Below, piece after piece: positions 1 through 8,586 of a DNA stretch of 64,000 nucleotides (position 1 is its first letter; every line of letters starts with the position of its first letter). Source of the DNA: Kribbella steppae (GTDB lineage Bacteria > Actinomycetota > Actinomycetes > Propionibacteriales > Kribbellaceae); contig NZ_SLWN01000021.1 in the NCBI RefSeq assembly GCF_004342025.1, forward strand, positions 60,196 through 124,195, written 5' to 3'. A model generated the notes under the pieces. The model ran no database searches. It was given only the letters and a program-made list of their open reading frames with translations, and was not told the DNA's origin. The translations under genes were made by a program, and so were the position numbers.

Positions 1-850
1 GCGTCCCTCGATGCGCGCCACCAACAAGGCGATCACGATCATGGTCGACTGACCCGCGACGAGAACGGCTGCCTGCACGCTCGCCTGCTGGACGCGGTGG
101 AGGGCCGCTCCGGCACCGTCTACGCCGACTGGCTCACCGGCGAAGGCTGGATCTGAAAGTGACCGTGGAGCACGCCGCCCTCGACCCGTTCCGCGGCTAC
201 GCCAACGCGATCCGCGACGAACTGCCCGAGCGGTCGCGGTGCTGGACGCGTTCCACGTGGTCAAGCTCGGCACCGCCGTCCTCGACGAGGTACGGCGCCG
301 GGTCCAGCAGGACACCCTCGGGCGGCGCGGACTGAAGAACGACCCGTTGTACCGGATCCGCCGCACCCTGATGACCGGCCTCGAACACCTCACCAACCAG
401 CAGAAGGCCCGGCTCGACAAGTTCCTCCCGGCCGGCGACCCGAACGGCGAGGTCCACCTCGCCTGGCAAGTCTACCAACGACTCCGCGCGATCTACCACG
501 CCACCTCCGCGCAGGCCGGACGCCGGCTCGCCGAACAGCTCCTCAAGGTCCTCCACACCTGCCCCATCCCCGAGATCGCCCGGCTCGGCCGGACCCTACG
601 CCAGTGGCGCGAGCAGATCCTGGCCTACTTCACCACCGGCGGCGTCAACAACGGCGGCACCGAAGCCATCAACGAGGTCATCGAGAAAACCAGACGACTC
701 GCACACGGCCTCCGCAACTTCACCAACTACCGCCTACGCATCCTGCTCGCCGCCGACGGAATCCGCCCCTACCGACGAACACCTACCCACGCCTATTCCG
801 CCGGAGCCCCTTTCATGGCTAATGACGCTCAGGCTGTGTTGGTGAAGTGA
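1..850 (+). pseudogene. ISL3-family transposase remnant
   Basis: The 3' two thirds of an ISL3-type transposase. The open part from 239 to 850 encodes the C-terminal half of the catalytic domain, including the NGGTEAINEVIEKTRRLAHGLRNF-type region (residues about 138-160 of that stretch) seen near the end of ISL3 transposases. Upstream, 50-235 still encodes ISL3-like sequence (LLDAVEGRSG, then ALDPFRGYANA) but in another frame with a stop near 155. The gene is therefore frameshifted and cut by the window edge. It differs from the second ISL3 element at 25567-27001. No terminal inverted repeat was identified. Confidence 0.8.
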
Positions 851-896
851 AAGGTGCTCCTGATCAGCAACGATGTGGTTTGTCTAGGACCATGTC

Positions 897-2313
897 GTGC
901 GGAGCCGACGAGCACCCTTCGAGGTGAAGACTACGGGGTTGTATCCGTGTGTCCGGTTTGACGCGGCCGGGTCGGGGGTGGCGTCGCAGGCCGGTGGCCT
1001 GTTACTGACGGCGCGGTTTGGGCCAGTGGCGTGGACGCGGAACCGTCGACGGGTGTTGTCGCCGTGGCGCAAGCCGTTGGCTCGGCATGACCCGGCCAAG
1101 ATCGTTACCGGTCTGGCGATCGCGCTCGGGCTGGGTGGGGACTGCCCGGCTGATATTGCGGCGGTGCGTGCAGAGGTGGGTGTGTTGGGTTCGGTTGCCT
1201 CAGATCCGACGGTGTCATGCACGATCGACGCGCTCGCAGGCGACGTCGAGGTGGCGCTGAAGGGCGATCAATGTTGCCCGGGCTCGGGTGGGGGACTGGT
1301 CGGTCCGGCACGCACCGGACGCCGGTCGCGATGCCGACGACCCGTCGATTATCGACCTCGACGCCAGCTTGGTGGGTGCGCACGGCGACAAGCAGGGCGC
1401 GGCGCCAACCTTAAGCGGGGCTACGGATTCCACGCCCTGTGCGCGTTCGTCGACCACGGACCCGACGGTCCGGCGAGCCACTGCGGTCATGTTGCGGCCC
1501 GGGAACGGCGGATCGAACACGGCCGCCGACCGCATCCGTGGCCGCGACGCCCTCAACAACTCCCCTCACATCGCCGGGGACCAGGCCCGGGCGCCGGGTG
1601 CTGATCCGTACCGACGCGGCCGGCTGCACCCACGAGTTCCTCGACTGGATCGGCGGCCAGCGATTGTCGTACTCGGTCGGGTTCACCCTGCCCGACGACT
1701 TCGCCGACAAGCTCGAGTTGATCCCGACACCGTATGGGCACCGGCCTACGACGCCGTCGGCCGGGTCCGCGACAGCGCCTGGGTCGCCGACGTGACCGGC
1801 CTGCTCAACTTGTCGAGGTGGCCGAGCGGCATGCGGGTGATCGTGCGCAAGGAACGCCCACATCCCGGTGCCCAGCTGTGGATCACCGACGTGGACGGGC
1901 ACCGTGCCACTGCGTTCGCCACCAACACCGCCCGCGGCCAGTTGGCCGACCTCGAGTTGGGGCACCGGCGCCGGGCCCGCGCCGAAGACCGGATCCGCTG
2001 CGCAAAGGACACCGGACTCAGAAACCTGCCGCTGCACGACCTCGGCCAAAACCAGATCTGGTGCGCCATCGTCGCCCTGGCTTGCGAACTGACCACCTGG
2101 ATGCAACTACTCGCCTTCACCGACACTGACGGCACCACCCACCAAGCGCGCCGATGGGAACCCAAACGCCGACGACTACGGCTCTTCTCGACCGCCGCAA
2201 GACTCGCCCGAACCAGTCGACAAGTCATCGTGCACCACGCCCGTAATGGCGCCTGGACCACCCTGCTGCACGCCGGCCTCGCCCGAATCCGCACCCTCAC
2301 CGCGCCCGGCTAA
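897..2313 (+). pseudogene. IS1380-family transposase, frameshifted
   Basis: The N-terminal part reads from 897 (GLYPCVRFDAAGSGVASQAGG, typical of IS1380 transposases). The reading then moves to other frames within about 1250-1750 and finishes in the frame ending at 2313, which carries the conserved C-terminal stretch NLPLHDLGQNQIWCAIVALA. At least two frameshifts are needed to join them, so the element is probably inactive. The sequence GAAAAATCCGGGTTAG at 2473-2488 looks like the right end of such elements; a matching left end was not found. It lies between an ISL3 remnant and an IS256 remnant, just upstream of the phosphonate cluster. Confidence 0.75.
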
Positions 2314-2564
2314 CCCGGCGCCCGTACCGTCACTGCGACCCCGCAACAGACCAGGCCCGTGGAACCGGCGTCCACCCGAGACGACACTCAGGTCAAGGTT
2401 CCTACCCGACTGCAAGAATCAACCCGAAACGCCGACCCGAGGCAGTCGCCACGGCGAACGCCGGAGCCACGAAAAATCCGGGTTAGTGCGTGAAAACGCA
2501 CGAAGCCCGACACATTTCCGCAGGTCAGCGCGTCGCCATACGGATCATCTCCGAGCCATGAGCC

Positions 2565-2759
2565 ATGTCAGGGCAGGCCCGCGGGGACTTCCCCAACGAA
2601 CAAACCGCGCTCAATTGCATCTACCTAGGGGTCATGAGCTTGGACCCCACCGGCACCGGCCGCAGACGCTGGACAATGCGCTGGAAAACAGCGCTGAATG
2701 CCTTCGAGATCGCCTTCGACGGCCGCCTCGCCGGGCCGTCCAGCGGGGGGTCTTATTGA
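2565..2759 (+). pseudogene. IS256-family transposase C-terminal fragment
   Basis: This short reading frame encodes FPNEQTALNCIYLGVMSLDP followed by WTMRWKTALNAFEIAFDGRL, the C-terminal signature of actinobacterial IS256-type transposases (about 65 of roughly 400 residues). The rest of the gene is absent. It ends just before the putative promoter of the phosphonate operon, so the left edge of the cluster is an IS scar. Confidence 0.7.
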
Positions 2760-2809
2760 CGCTCTCGATAGCCGGTGCGACTATCGATATCAGATGAAGG
2801 GGGACGGTT
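2756..2809 (+). promoter_or_regulatory. Putative promoter and operator of the phosphonate operon
   Basis: TTGACG at 2756-2761, a 17-base spacer and GACTAT at 2779-2784 make a plausible -35/-10 pair. A perfect 7-base inverted repeat (TCGATAG at 2765-2771, CTATCGA at 2781-2787, 9-base gap) overlaps the -10 and could bind a dimeric regulator. A purine-rich Shine-Dalgarno (AAGGGGGA) precedes the ATG at 2810. No regulator gene lies in the cluster, so the repressor or activator is unknown. Assigned by eye only. Confidence 0.35.
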
Positions 2810-3706
2810 ATGGGCAGCGAGACCACCGTTCTGGCGAATCAGAGTCCGACCCGCAGCGCTCTGACTACCGAGCAGTTGAGCCTGTTCGATGACTGCGGTT
2901 ATCTGCTGGTCAAGGGCATGTTCAACCACGACGAGGTGGACCGTGGGTTGGAGATGGTAAGACACGCCCTGGGTAGCGGAGCCACAACCATCGCTTGGCA
3001 CCCCAGTTTCACGGACCGCGAGCACACTCTCCGGATCCGCGATGCCATCTCCCAGTGTCCGGAACTCGCCACCTTTCTCGACCATCCGCGGCTCGTCTCA
3101 ACCCTGATCGCACTCCTCAGCGACAGTGTGCAGATCCTGGGGACGGAGATATTCGTGCGGTCTTGTGAGAACCGACCGCTGGAAGGATGGCACACGGACG
3201 GGGGCGAGTACCTACAGCGCATCATGCTCGCACCGGGAAGCCAGTGCCTGCAGATCAAGTGCCAGATCTTCTTGACCGACACGTCCCAGGACGAAAGTGG
3301 CAACTTCCTCCTAATCCCGCGAAGCCACCGACGCATGCCGGAGCCCCACGAAACCTGCTACCTCGACGGCCTTAATGAGGGACTACACCGAGGCGAATTG
3401 CCTGATGACGTCACCACCATTCACGCGGCTCCGGGAGACGCCCTGCTATTCCCCTACTCGTTGTGGCACGCCGTCGGCCCCAACCGGCTACAACCGCGGA
3501 TTACACTGATATTCCGGTACGGACAACTATGGCACCGTCCGAATGACTACACACGGCAGCCCGCTCATCTCCTTGAACGCTTCTCGCCGCGGTTGCGCAG
3601 GATGTTCGGCGACCTAGGTGACGATCCGCACCCGCTCGAATTCTACAAGCCACAGGACCAAGCGTGCGTGATGTCGGTCTCGGCCGACTCAGAACGTGAC
3701 CGTTAG
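2810..3706 (+). CDS. PhyH-family Fe(II)/2-oxoglutarate dioxygenase
   Basis: A 298-residue protein of the phytanoyl-CoA dioxygenase superfamily, whose members hydroxylate or desaturate small molecules using Fe(II), O2 and 2-oxoglutarate. The iron triad is visible as H128-x-D130 (in WHTDGG) and H220 (in LWHAVG). R230 (in RLQPR) sits where the 2-oxoglutarate carboxylate is bound. Length is normal for the family. It is the first gene of the phosphonate operon; dioxygenases of this fold tailor several known phosphonates, so it probably hydroxylates the phosphonate or its amino-acid conjugate. The true substrate cannot be told from sequence. Confidence 0.8.
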   Translation: MGSETTVLANQSPTRSALTTEQLSLFDDCGYLLVKGMFNHDEVDRGLEMVRHALGSGATTIAWHPSFTDREHTLRIRDAISQCPELATFLDHPRLVSTLIALLSDSVQILGTEIFVRSCENRPLEGWHTDGGEYLQRIMLAPGSQCLQIKCQIFLTDTSQDESGNFLLIPRSHRRMPEPHETCYLDGLNEGLHRGELPDDVTTIHAAPGDALLFPYSLWHAVGPNRLQPRITLIFRYGQLWHRPNDYTRQPAHLLERFSPRLRRMFGDLGDDPHPLEFYKPQDQACVMSVSADSERDR

Positions 3707-3718
3707 GCAACGTTGACC

Positions 3719-4561
3719 ATGGCGACGGGTACCGACCGCGGCCGCGGACTTTCGAAAATCGCCCATGATGAGACGCCGGGGCCGGCAGCCGTAATCCTAG
3801 CCGCGGGCCTCGGGTCACGGCTTCGGCCGTGGACGGACGACCTTCCTAAGTGCCTGGTCGAGGTGTCCGGACAACCAATCCTGCTGCGAGCCCTGCGGCT
3901 TCTCGGGTCTCTTGGGATCGAACGTTGCATATGTGTGGTCGGGTACCGCGGGGCTCAAGTCCGTCTCGCGCTCGAGCAAAGCTGTTCCAGCCAGCGCGTC
4001 ACCGTGGTGGACGCGCCCGAGTTCCGGCGAACAGGCACGGCGGCGAGCCTGGCCCGCGGGCTTGCGGTGATCCCCGACGGCGTAGACGTACTGGTCATGG
4101 AGGGAGACGTGGTCTTCGAAGCAGTCGTTCTTCAGCGGCTGTTCGCAGCCCCGCCCTCCGTCACTGCGGTCGCGTCAGACGTTCCCGGCTGCAATGGAAC
4201 CTTCTTCGGGGTCGCGAACAGCGACCGTGTCGTGACGGTCCACCCAGGCATCGCGGGGAGGCGGGGGTTCGGGGACGTACTCACGAAAGCGGTCAACCTG
4301 CATCTGATAAGCGCGGAGGACCTCCGGACCCAGGTGCGGCCGCAGCTTCATCGGCTACTGGACCGGGCACCGGGCGCTCACATCGAGGCTCTTATTGGGA
4401 ACTGGATCGGCGCGGGAGGATGCCTGTCGGCGGTTGAGGTGGGCGACCTGCGTTGGTGGGAGATCGACGACGCCCATGACCTCGGCATCGCCCGACGACT
4501 CTTCGCCACTGGCCACGTCGCAGACGGCGTCTGCGAAGCACCGCTCCACGGTGAGACGTGA
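3719..4561 (+). CDS. Nucleotidyltransferase, probable phosphonate cytidylyltransferase
   Basis: About 280 residues with the nucleotide-binding signature of sugar/choline-phosphate nucleotidyltransferases near the N terminus: LAAGLGSRLRPWTDDLPKCL, with the G-x-G-x-R loop and the PK motif. ATG 3719 was chosen; a TTG at 3713 in the same frame is possible. In other phosphonate pathways related enzymes place CMP on the phosphonate group (the cytidylyltransferase domain of Fom1, and PntC for 2-aminoethylphosphonate). That is the likely role here: activation or protection of a phosphonate. A sugar-nucleotide role cannot be excluded. It ends 2 bases before the next start codon. Confidence 0.75.
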   Translation: MATGTDRGRGLSKIAHDETPGPAAVILAAGLGSRLRPWTDDLPKCLVEVSGQPILLRALRLLGSLGIERCICVVGYRGAQVRLALEQSCSSQRVTVVDAPEFRRTGTAASLARGLAVIPDGVDVLVMEGDVVFEAVVLQRLFAAPPSVTAVASDVPGCNGTFFGVANSDRVVTVHPGIAGRRGFGDVLTKAVNLHLISAEDLRTQVRPQLHRLLDRAPGAHIEALIGNWIGAGGCLSAVEVGDLRWWEIDDAHDLGIARRLFATGHVADGVCEAPLHGET

Positions 4562-4563
4562 CC

Positions 4564-6528
4564 ATGTGTGGCATCTGGGGATGCGTCGCAGATCAGCCGG
4601 AATACTTGACGTTCCGGCGCGAGACTGCGCTCTCGTGCGTCCAGCGGATGAGGCACCGTGGCCCGGACGGAGGGGAACTGCTGTGGCAGCCTCCGATCGC
4701 GCTCGGCCACACACGACTTGCCATCGTCGACCCGACCACATCTGGAAAGCAGCCGATGCGCACGGCGGACGGGAGGCACGTACTCCTTTTTAACGGTGAG
4801 ATCTATAACCACGACGAACTGCGGCAGATACTCGTGGCACGGGGACACAGTTTCTCCGGTATGGGGGACACGGAGGTTCTGCTGGCCGCCTACCAAGAAT
4901 GGGGCAAGAACTGCCTTTCCCGTCTCCGCGGCATGTTCGCCATCGCAATTGTGGACACCCGCACAAATGCCGTGTGGCTCGCCAGGGACCGACTTGGTAT
5001 TAAGCCCCTGTACTACACCATCGACGGCCATCGGATTGGCTTCTGCTCTGAGGTCAGGGGTCTCTTGCCGCTATTGGAAGCAGGGCCGGCGCTCAATCTG
5101 CAAGGTGTCTCGGCATTCCTCGCACTCAGATACGTTCCAGCGCCTCAGACACTAGTCAAGGACGTTCACCAGCTCGAGCCAGGGTCCACCCTGTCGTGGC
5201 ATGCCGGGCGAGTTGCGCTCGCGCGATGGTGGTCACCACCGACTCCCGGCGCTCGGCCGCGCTCCCTCCCCCCCGCCGCCGAATTGCAGGCGCTAGTGCA
5301 TGATGCCGTGGTCGAGTGCGCGGGCCGGCATAGCCGACTGGCCTGCTACCTGTCCGGAGGACTCGACTCCTCAGTCGTCGCGAGTGAGCTAGTCCGAGGC
5401 GGGTTTCCCGTGCGGCTACTTACGGCGGCCTACGAGCATCCGAAGTACACCGAGGAAGCAGACGCGCGCGCCGTTGCCGAGAGCCTAGGTCTGACGGTCG
5501 ACGTCGTCCGCGCCGACGCGCTTACAACGCCGCAAGAGTTGGCGAACTTGACTGAAGTCAATGACCATCCCCCGTCACTGCACAACGAGCTTGCTCTCAT
5601 CGCGCTGGCGCGGGCAGTTCACGATAGCGGCGGGCGCGTGGTGCTCTCAGGAGAGGGGGCTGATGAGCTGCTGTCGGGGTACGGGCGGCTCAGTCGCTTG
5701 CCGTTTGAGCGCCTGAAACCGCGCGCACTGGGGCGACGAATCCGCCTGCCAAAGCATGATCGGAACTCTTGGCGTCGGCACGCGACCTGCCATAGCCTGC
5801 GCGCCTTGTTGGAGCAGTACCCGTACATCCCGTTCGACGACAAGCTCCGCCTCTTCCGGCCGGAGGTGCGTGAGGCGCTCGACGACGATCGGGAGTTGGT
5901 CGCCAGACTCTCGCGCGTCTGGGTCGAGGCGGCTGGCGCACCCCTGCACCGCCGACTGCGCTACTTCCTGGTCCGGGTTCATCTCCCCGGCTTGCTGCGC
6001 GCGCTCGACACCACAGGCATGTCGTTGGGGGTGGAGACCCGGTTCCCTTACCTGGACCATCGGCTTGTCGAATGGTCGATGGCGCTCCCGTCGCGGGCCA
6101 CGCTTCGCTGGAGGAGCCTCGCAGACGCCGTTGGCGCGTGGCGCGAGACCCCTGCGCAGTACAGCGGGCGGCGAGACGTCACAAAGGTGATCCTCCGGGC
6201 GGCCTTTGCAGATAGGCTTCCGCCGGCCGTGCTCCGCCGGCCGAAGATGCCGTTCCCTGCACCGCTCGATGATGAGCTTGCCTCCGAGCTGGGCCACGAG
6301 CTGCGCGAGTATGTGCTCGGTGACGGAGCACGGGTACTGCAGATCTTCGACGCGCCCGCCTTGCGGGCCTGGTGGCTAGAGGGCAGCTCCCGCCCCACAG
6401 GCTCGTTCGGTCGTCAGGCGTGGCTCATCATCGCCCTTGAGGCGTGGCTGCGGGCGTTCATTCCTTCTGCAGCGCGCGAATCCTCCGATGGCATTGCGTC
6501 GGCGCTGCCCTTTGGTGGTGTGTCGTGA
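4564..6528 (+). CDS. Asparagine synthase-like glutamine amidotransferase
   Basis: A 654-residue AsnB-type enzyme. The ATG at 4564 gives MCGIWGC, so the nucleophilic cysteine of the class II glutaminase is exposed after Met removal; this fixes the start. The ATP-pyrophosphatase half carries the PP-loop SGGLDSS at about residues 264-270. Such enzymes hydrolyse glutamine, adenylate a carboxylate and form an amide. The length fits the family and both active sites look intact. In a secondary-metabolite operon the acceptor is more likely a phosphonate or peptide carboxylate than aspartate. The stop overlaps the next GTG (GTGA), implying coupled translation. Confidence 0.85.
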   Translation: MCGIWGCVADQPEYLTFRRETALSCVQRMRHRGPDGGELLWQPPIALGHTRLAIVDPTTSGKQPMRTADGRHVLLFNGEIYNHDELRQILVARGHSFSGMGDTEVLLAAYQEWGKNCLSRLRGMFAIAIVDTRTNAVWLARDRLGIKPLYYTIDGHRIGFCSEVRGLLPLLEAGPALNLQGVSAFLALRYVPAPQTLVKDVHQLEPGSTLSWHAGRVALARWWSPPTPGARPRSLPPAAELQALVHDAVVECAGRHSRLACYLSGGLDSSVVASELVRGGFPVRLLTAAYEHPKYTEEADARAVAESLGLTVDVVRADALTTPQELANLTEVNDHPPSLHNELALIALARAVHDSGGRVVLSGEGADELLSGYGRLSRLPFERLKPRALGRRIRLPKHDRNSWRRHATCHSLRALLEQYPYIPFDDKLRLFRPEVREALDDDRELVARLSRVWVEAAGAPLHRRLRYFLVRVHLPGLLRALDTTGMSLGVETRFPYLDHRLVEWSMALPSRATLRWRSLADAVGAWRETPAQYSGRRDVTKVILRAAFADRLPPAVLRRPKMPFPAPLDDELASELGHELREYVLGDGARVLQIFDAPALRAWWLEGSSRPTGSFGRQAWLIIALEAWLRAFIPSAARESSDGIASALPFGGVS

Positions 6529-7631
6529 AGTCGATCTTCATGACGCCCAGCGGCGTCAACCGACCGGCCACCGATGGTCTGGCCTCGCCTGGGATGTCTC
6601 ATCGGTCGCCGCGGTTCGTCCCGATCCTCAAGGACGTGCGCAACCGAGTTGTACGCTGCCTCGGCGGCGACGAGCGGTACGGCTCGGTGCTGCTGGGGAC
6701 TTCGGGTACCGGCGCGGTCGAGGCAATGATGGGCGCGGCTCGTGACCCCGTTCTCATCATCGAGAACGGGCGCTACTCCAGACGGCTTACTGCGATCGCG
6801 GCCGCCCAAGGACACGAGGTTCGGAGCCTGCATGTGGAGGACTTCGATTTGATCGACGAAGCGACGGTCGGTCGGGCACTGGCGGCGTCGCCTCGGCCCA
6901 GGACGCTGGCTCTGGTGCATTGCGAGACCACGACCGGGGTGCTCGCACCGCTCCAAGGCATCTGCGGCCTCGCGGCGGGGCTGGGTGTCAACACCATGGT
7001 GGACGCCGTGGGCAGCGTCGGTGCGCATAGTCCCGGCCTTGGGCAGACTGGTCCCGACTGGCTGGCAGCGGGCAGTGGAAAGGGCACCGAGGCGATTCCG
7101 GGGCTGTCATTCGTCGTGGCCCGAAGGAGTCTTCTCGCCGACGCGGAACCGGGACGCGCCGGGTACCTTCTAGATGTCGGCAGAAACTGGAAAGCCCAGG
7201 AGGCTGGCGCGGCAGCGCACACCCTGCCGATCCCGCTGGTTGTCGCCCTCAACGAGGCCCTGCGGCGCTGGGAGTCGGAGACACCCGCGGCTCGCGAGCG
7301 GCGGTACACGAGGACTGCGACAGCCCTGCGGAAGGGGCTTCAAGAGCACGGTTTCGAGATTGTTCCGTTGCACGAGGAGGCCCGCTCCAACGTTGTCATC
7401 CCCGTCGTCCTTCCTCTGGGGGTCGACTTCGCGCAGGTCCAAGCGGAACTCGTGGAGCGCGACATGGAGGTCTACTACTCGGAGGACGCCCAGGCCCGAG
7501 GCTACTTCGTCTTGGCACACATCGGTGGGGTTGATCCGGACGCGTTCGAAGAATTCCTGCGCGCGCTCACCACGAGTTGTCGAGCGCAACTCACTCCCGC
7601 CCTTCCCCAAGGAGGTGAGTGTCGTGCATAG
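6525..7631 (+). CDS. Class V PLP aminotransferase (PhnW-like)
   Basis: A 368-residue fold-type I aminotransferase resembling 2-aminoethylphosphonate:pyruvate transaminase. Visible features are the N-terminal TPSG and SHRSPRF motifs, HCETTTGVLAPL near residues 132-143, the PLP-ring aspartate in VDAVGS and the Schiff-base lysine K186 (SGKGTEAIPG). The GTG start at 6525 overlaps the upstream stop. Next to PEP mutase, the enzyme could make 2-aminoethylphosphonate from phosphonoacetaldehyde or phosphonoalanine directly from phosphonopyruvate. The absence of a recognisable phosphonopyruvate decarboxylase makes the second reaction attractive, but this is inference. Confidence 0.8.
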   Translation: MKSIFMTPSGVNRPATDGLASPGMSHRSPRFVPILKDVRNRVVRCLGGDERYGSVLLGTSGTGAVEAMMGAARDPVLIIENGRYSRRLTAIAAAQGHEVRSLHVEDFDLIDEATVGRALAASPRPRTLALVHCETTTGVLAPLQGICGLAAGLGVNTMVDAVGSVGAHSPGLGQTGPDWLAAGSGKGTEAIPGLSFVVARRSLLADAEPGRAGYLLDVGRNWKAQEAGAAAHTLPIPLVVALNEALRRWESETPAARERRYTRTATALRKGLQEHGFEIVPLHEEARSNVVIPVVLPLGVDFAQVQAELVERDMEVYYSEDAQARGYFVLAHIGGVDPDAFEEFLRALTTSCRAQLTPALPQGGECRA

Positions 7632-8586
7632 TGCATGGCGCGAAGCACCATGTCCCGCTACGGTGCTCACAAAGATCCTTGATGGTCCCACCGTCGCCAA
7701 GGTCGTGGGCGTTTACGACGGGCTGACCGCGCTCGTCGCGTCCCGCTATCCCTTTGATGCCCTGTGGCTCAGCGGGCTCGGCGTGTCCGCCGCCCTCGGC
7801 CTCCCCGACGCCAGCATCGCGTCCTCTTCCGACTTTCTCGCCGCCGCGCGCACTGTATGCCGCGCCACGCACCTACCGGTCGTCGTTGACGCCGACACTG
7901 GGTTCGGAGACGTGAACACCGTTTTGCACGTCATGGCCGAGTACGAGCGGGCCCGGGTGGCAGCCGTATGCATCGAGGACAAGGCCTTTCCTAAGCGCAA
8001 CAGCTTCACCGACGGCCAGGAACTGGCCGATCCGGCGCAGTTCGCTGCCACGCTCCAAGCCGCCTCCGCTTGCCGCGGCCCACGGTCGCCCCTGCTGATT
8101 GCTAGGGTCGAATCGCTTGTCGCAGGTGCCGGTCTCGACGACGCCCTCGACCGCGCCACGCTGTACGTGCGCGCCGGGGCGGATGCGGTGCTCGTGCACT
8201 CGCGAGCGAGCGAACCCGATGAGGTACTGGCGTTTGGAAGACGCTTTCGCCGTGCGGACCGCCGCACGCCGCTCGTGGCGGTGCCCACTACTTATCCCCA
8301 CGTTCGCCAGCAGTTACTCCACGAATCCGGGTACCGGGCCGTCATCTACGCCAACCACCTGCTCCGTGGCTTCGTGTCAACCGCAGACAGACTACTCGAG
8401 GAACTCGCTGGATCCGACGATGCCGGACACCTCGAGCGGCGGCTGGAGCCGGTGTCGGCGGTGCTGAATCTGATGGGCTCTGATGCCGTCACAGCGCATG
8501 ACCGCACGCACCGCCGCCGGTCTGAGGAGAACAGGAGCTGGGTGCAGAGTAGGTCGAAGACCTCTGAGATGGAGCCAATGCCGTGA
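7624..8586 (+). CDS. pepM: Phosphoenolpyruvate phosphomutase
   Basis: A 320-residue isocitrate-lyase-superfamily enzyme. The strict PEP mutase signature EDK-x5-NS is present as E118-D119-K120 to N126-S127 (EDKAFPKRNS), and the metal-site region VVDADTGFGD precedes it. This motif separates C-P bond-forming PEP mutases from lyases, so the enzyme should interconvert phosphoenolpyruvate and 3-phosphonopyruvate, the first step of nearly all phosphonate biosynthesis. A Shine-Dalgarno AAGGAGG at 7610-7616 sets the GTG start at 7624, overlapping the upstream gene by 8 bases. A GTGA overlap joins it to the transketolase gene. Mutase activity is unfavourable, so a committed next step is required. Confidence 0.93.
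   Translation: MHSAWREAPCPATVLTKILDGPTVAKVVGVYDGLTALVASRYPFDALWLSGLGVSAALGLPDASIASSSDFLAAARTVCRATHLPVVVDADTGFGDVNTVLHVMAEYERARVAAVCIEDKAFPKRNSFTDGQELADPAQFAATLQAASACRGPRSPLLIARVESLVAGAGLDDALDRATLYVRAGADAVLVHSRASEPDEVLAFGRRFRRADRRTPLVAVPTTYPHVRQQLLHESGYRAVIYANHLLRGFVSTADRLLEELAGSDDAGHLERRLEPVSAVLNLMGSDAVTAHDRTHRRRSEENRSWVQSRSKTSEMEPMP

Noticed and set aside
7624..8586. Isocitrate lyase, methylisocitrate lyase or oxaloacetate hydrolase instead of PEP mutase
   Set aside because: The EDK-x5-NS motif is specific to PEP mutase and the neighbours fit phosphonate metabolism.
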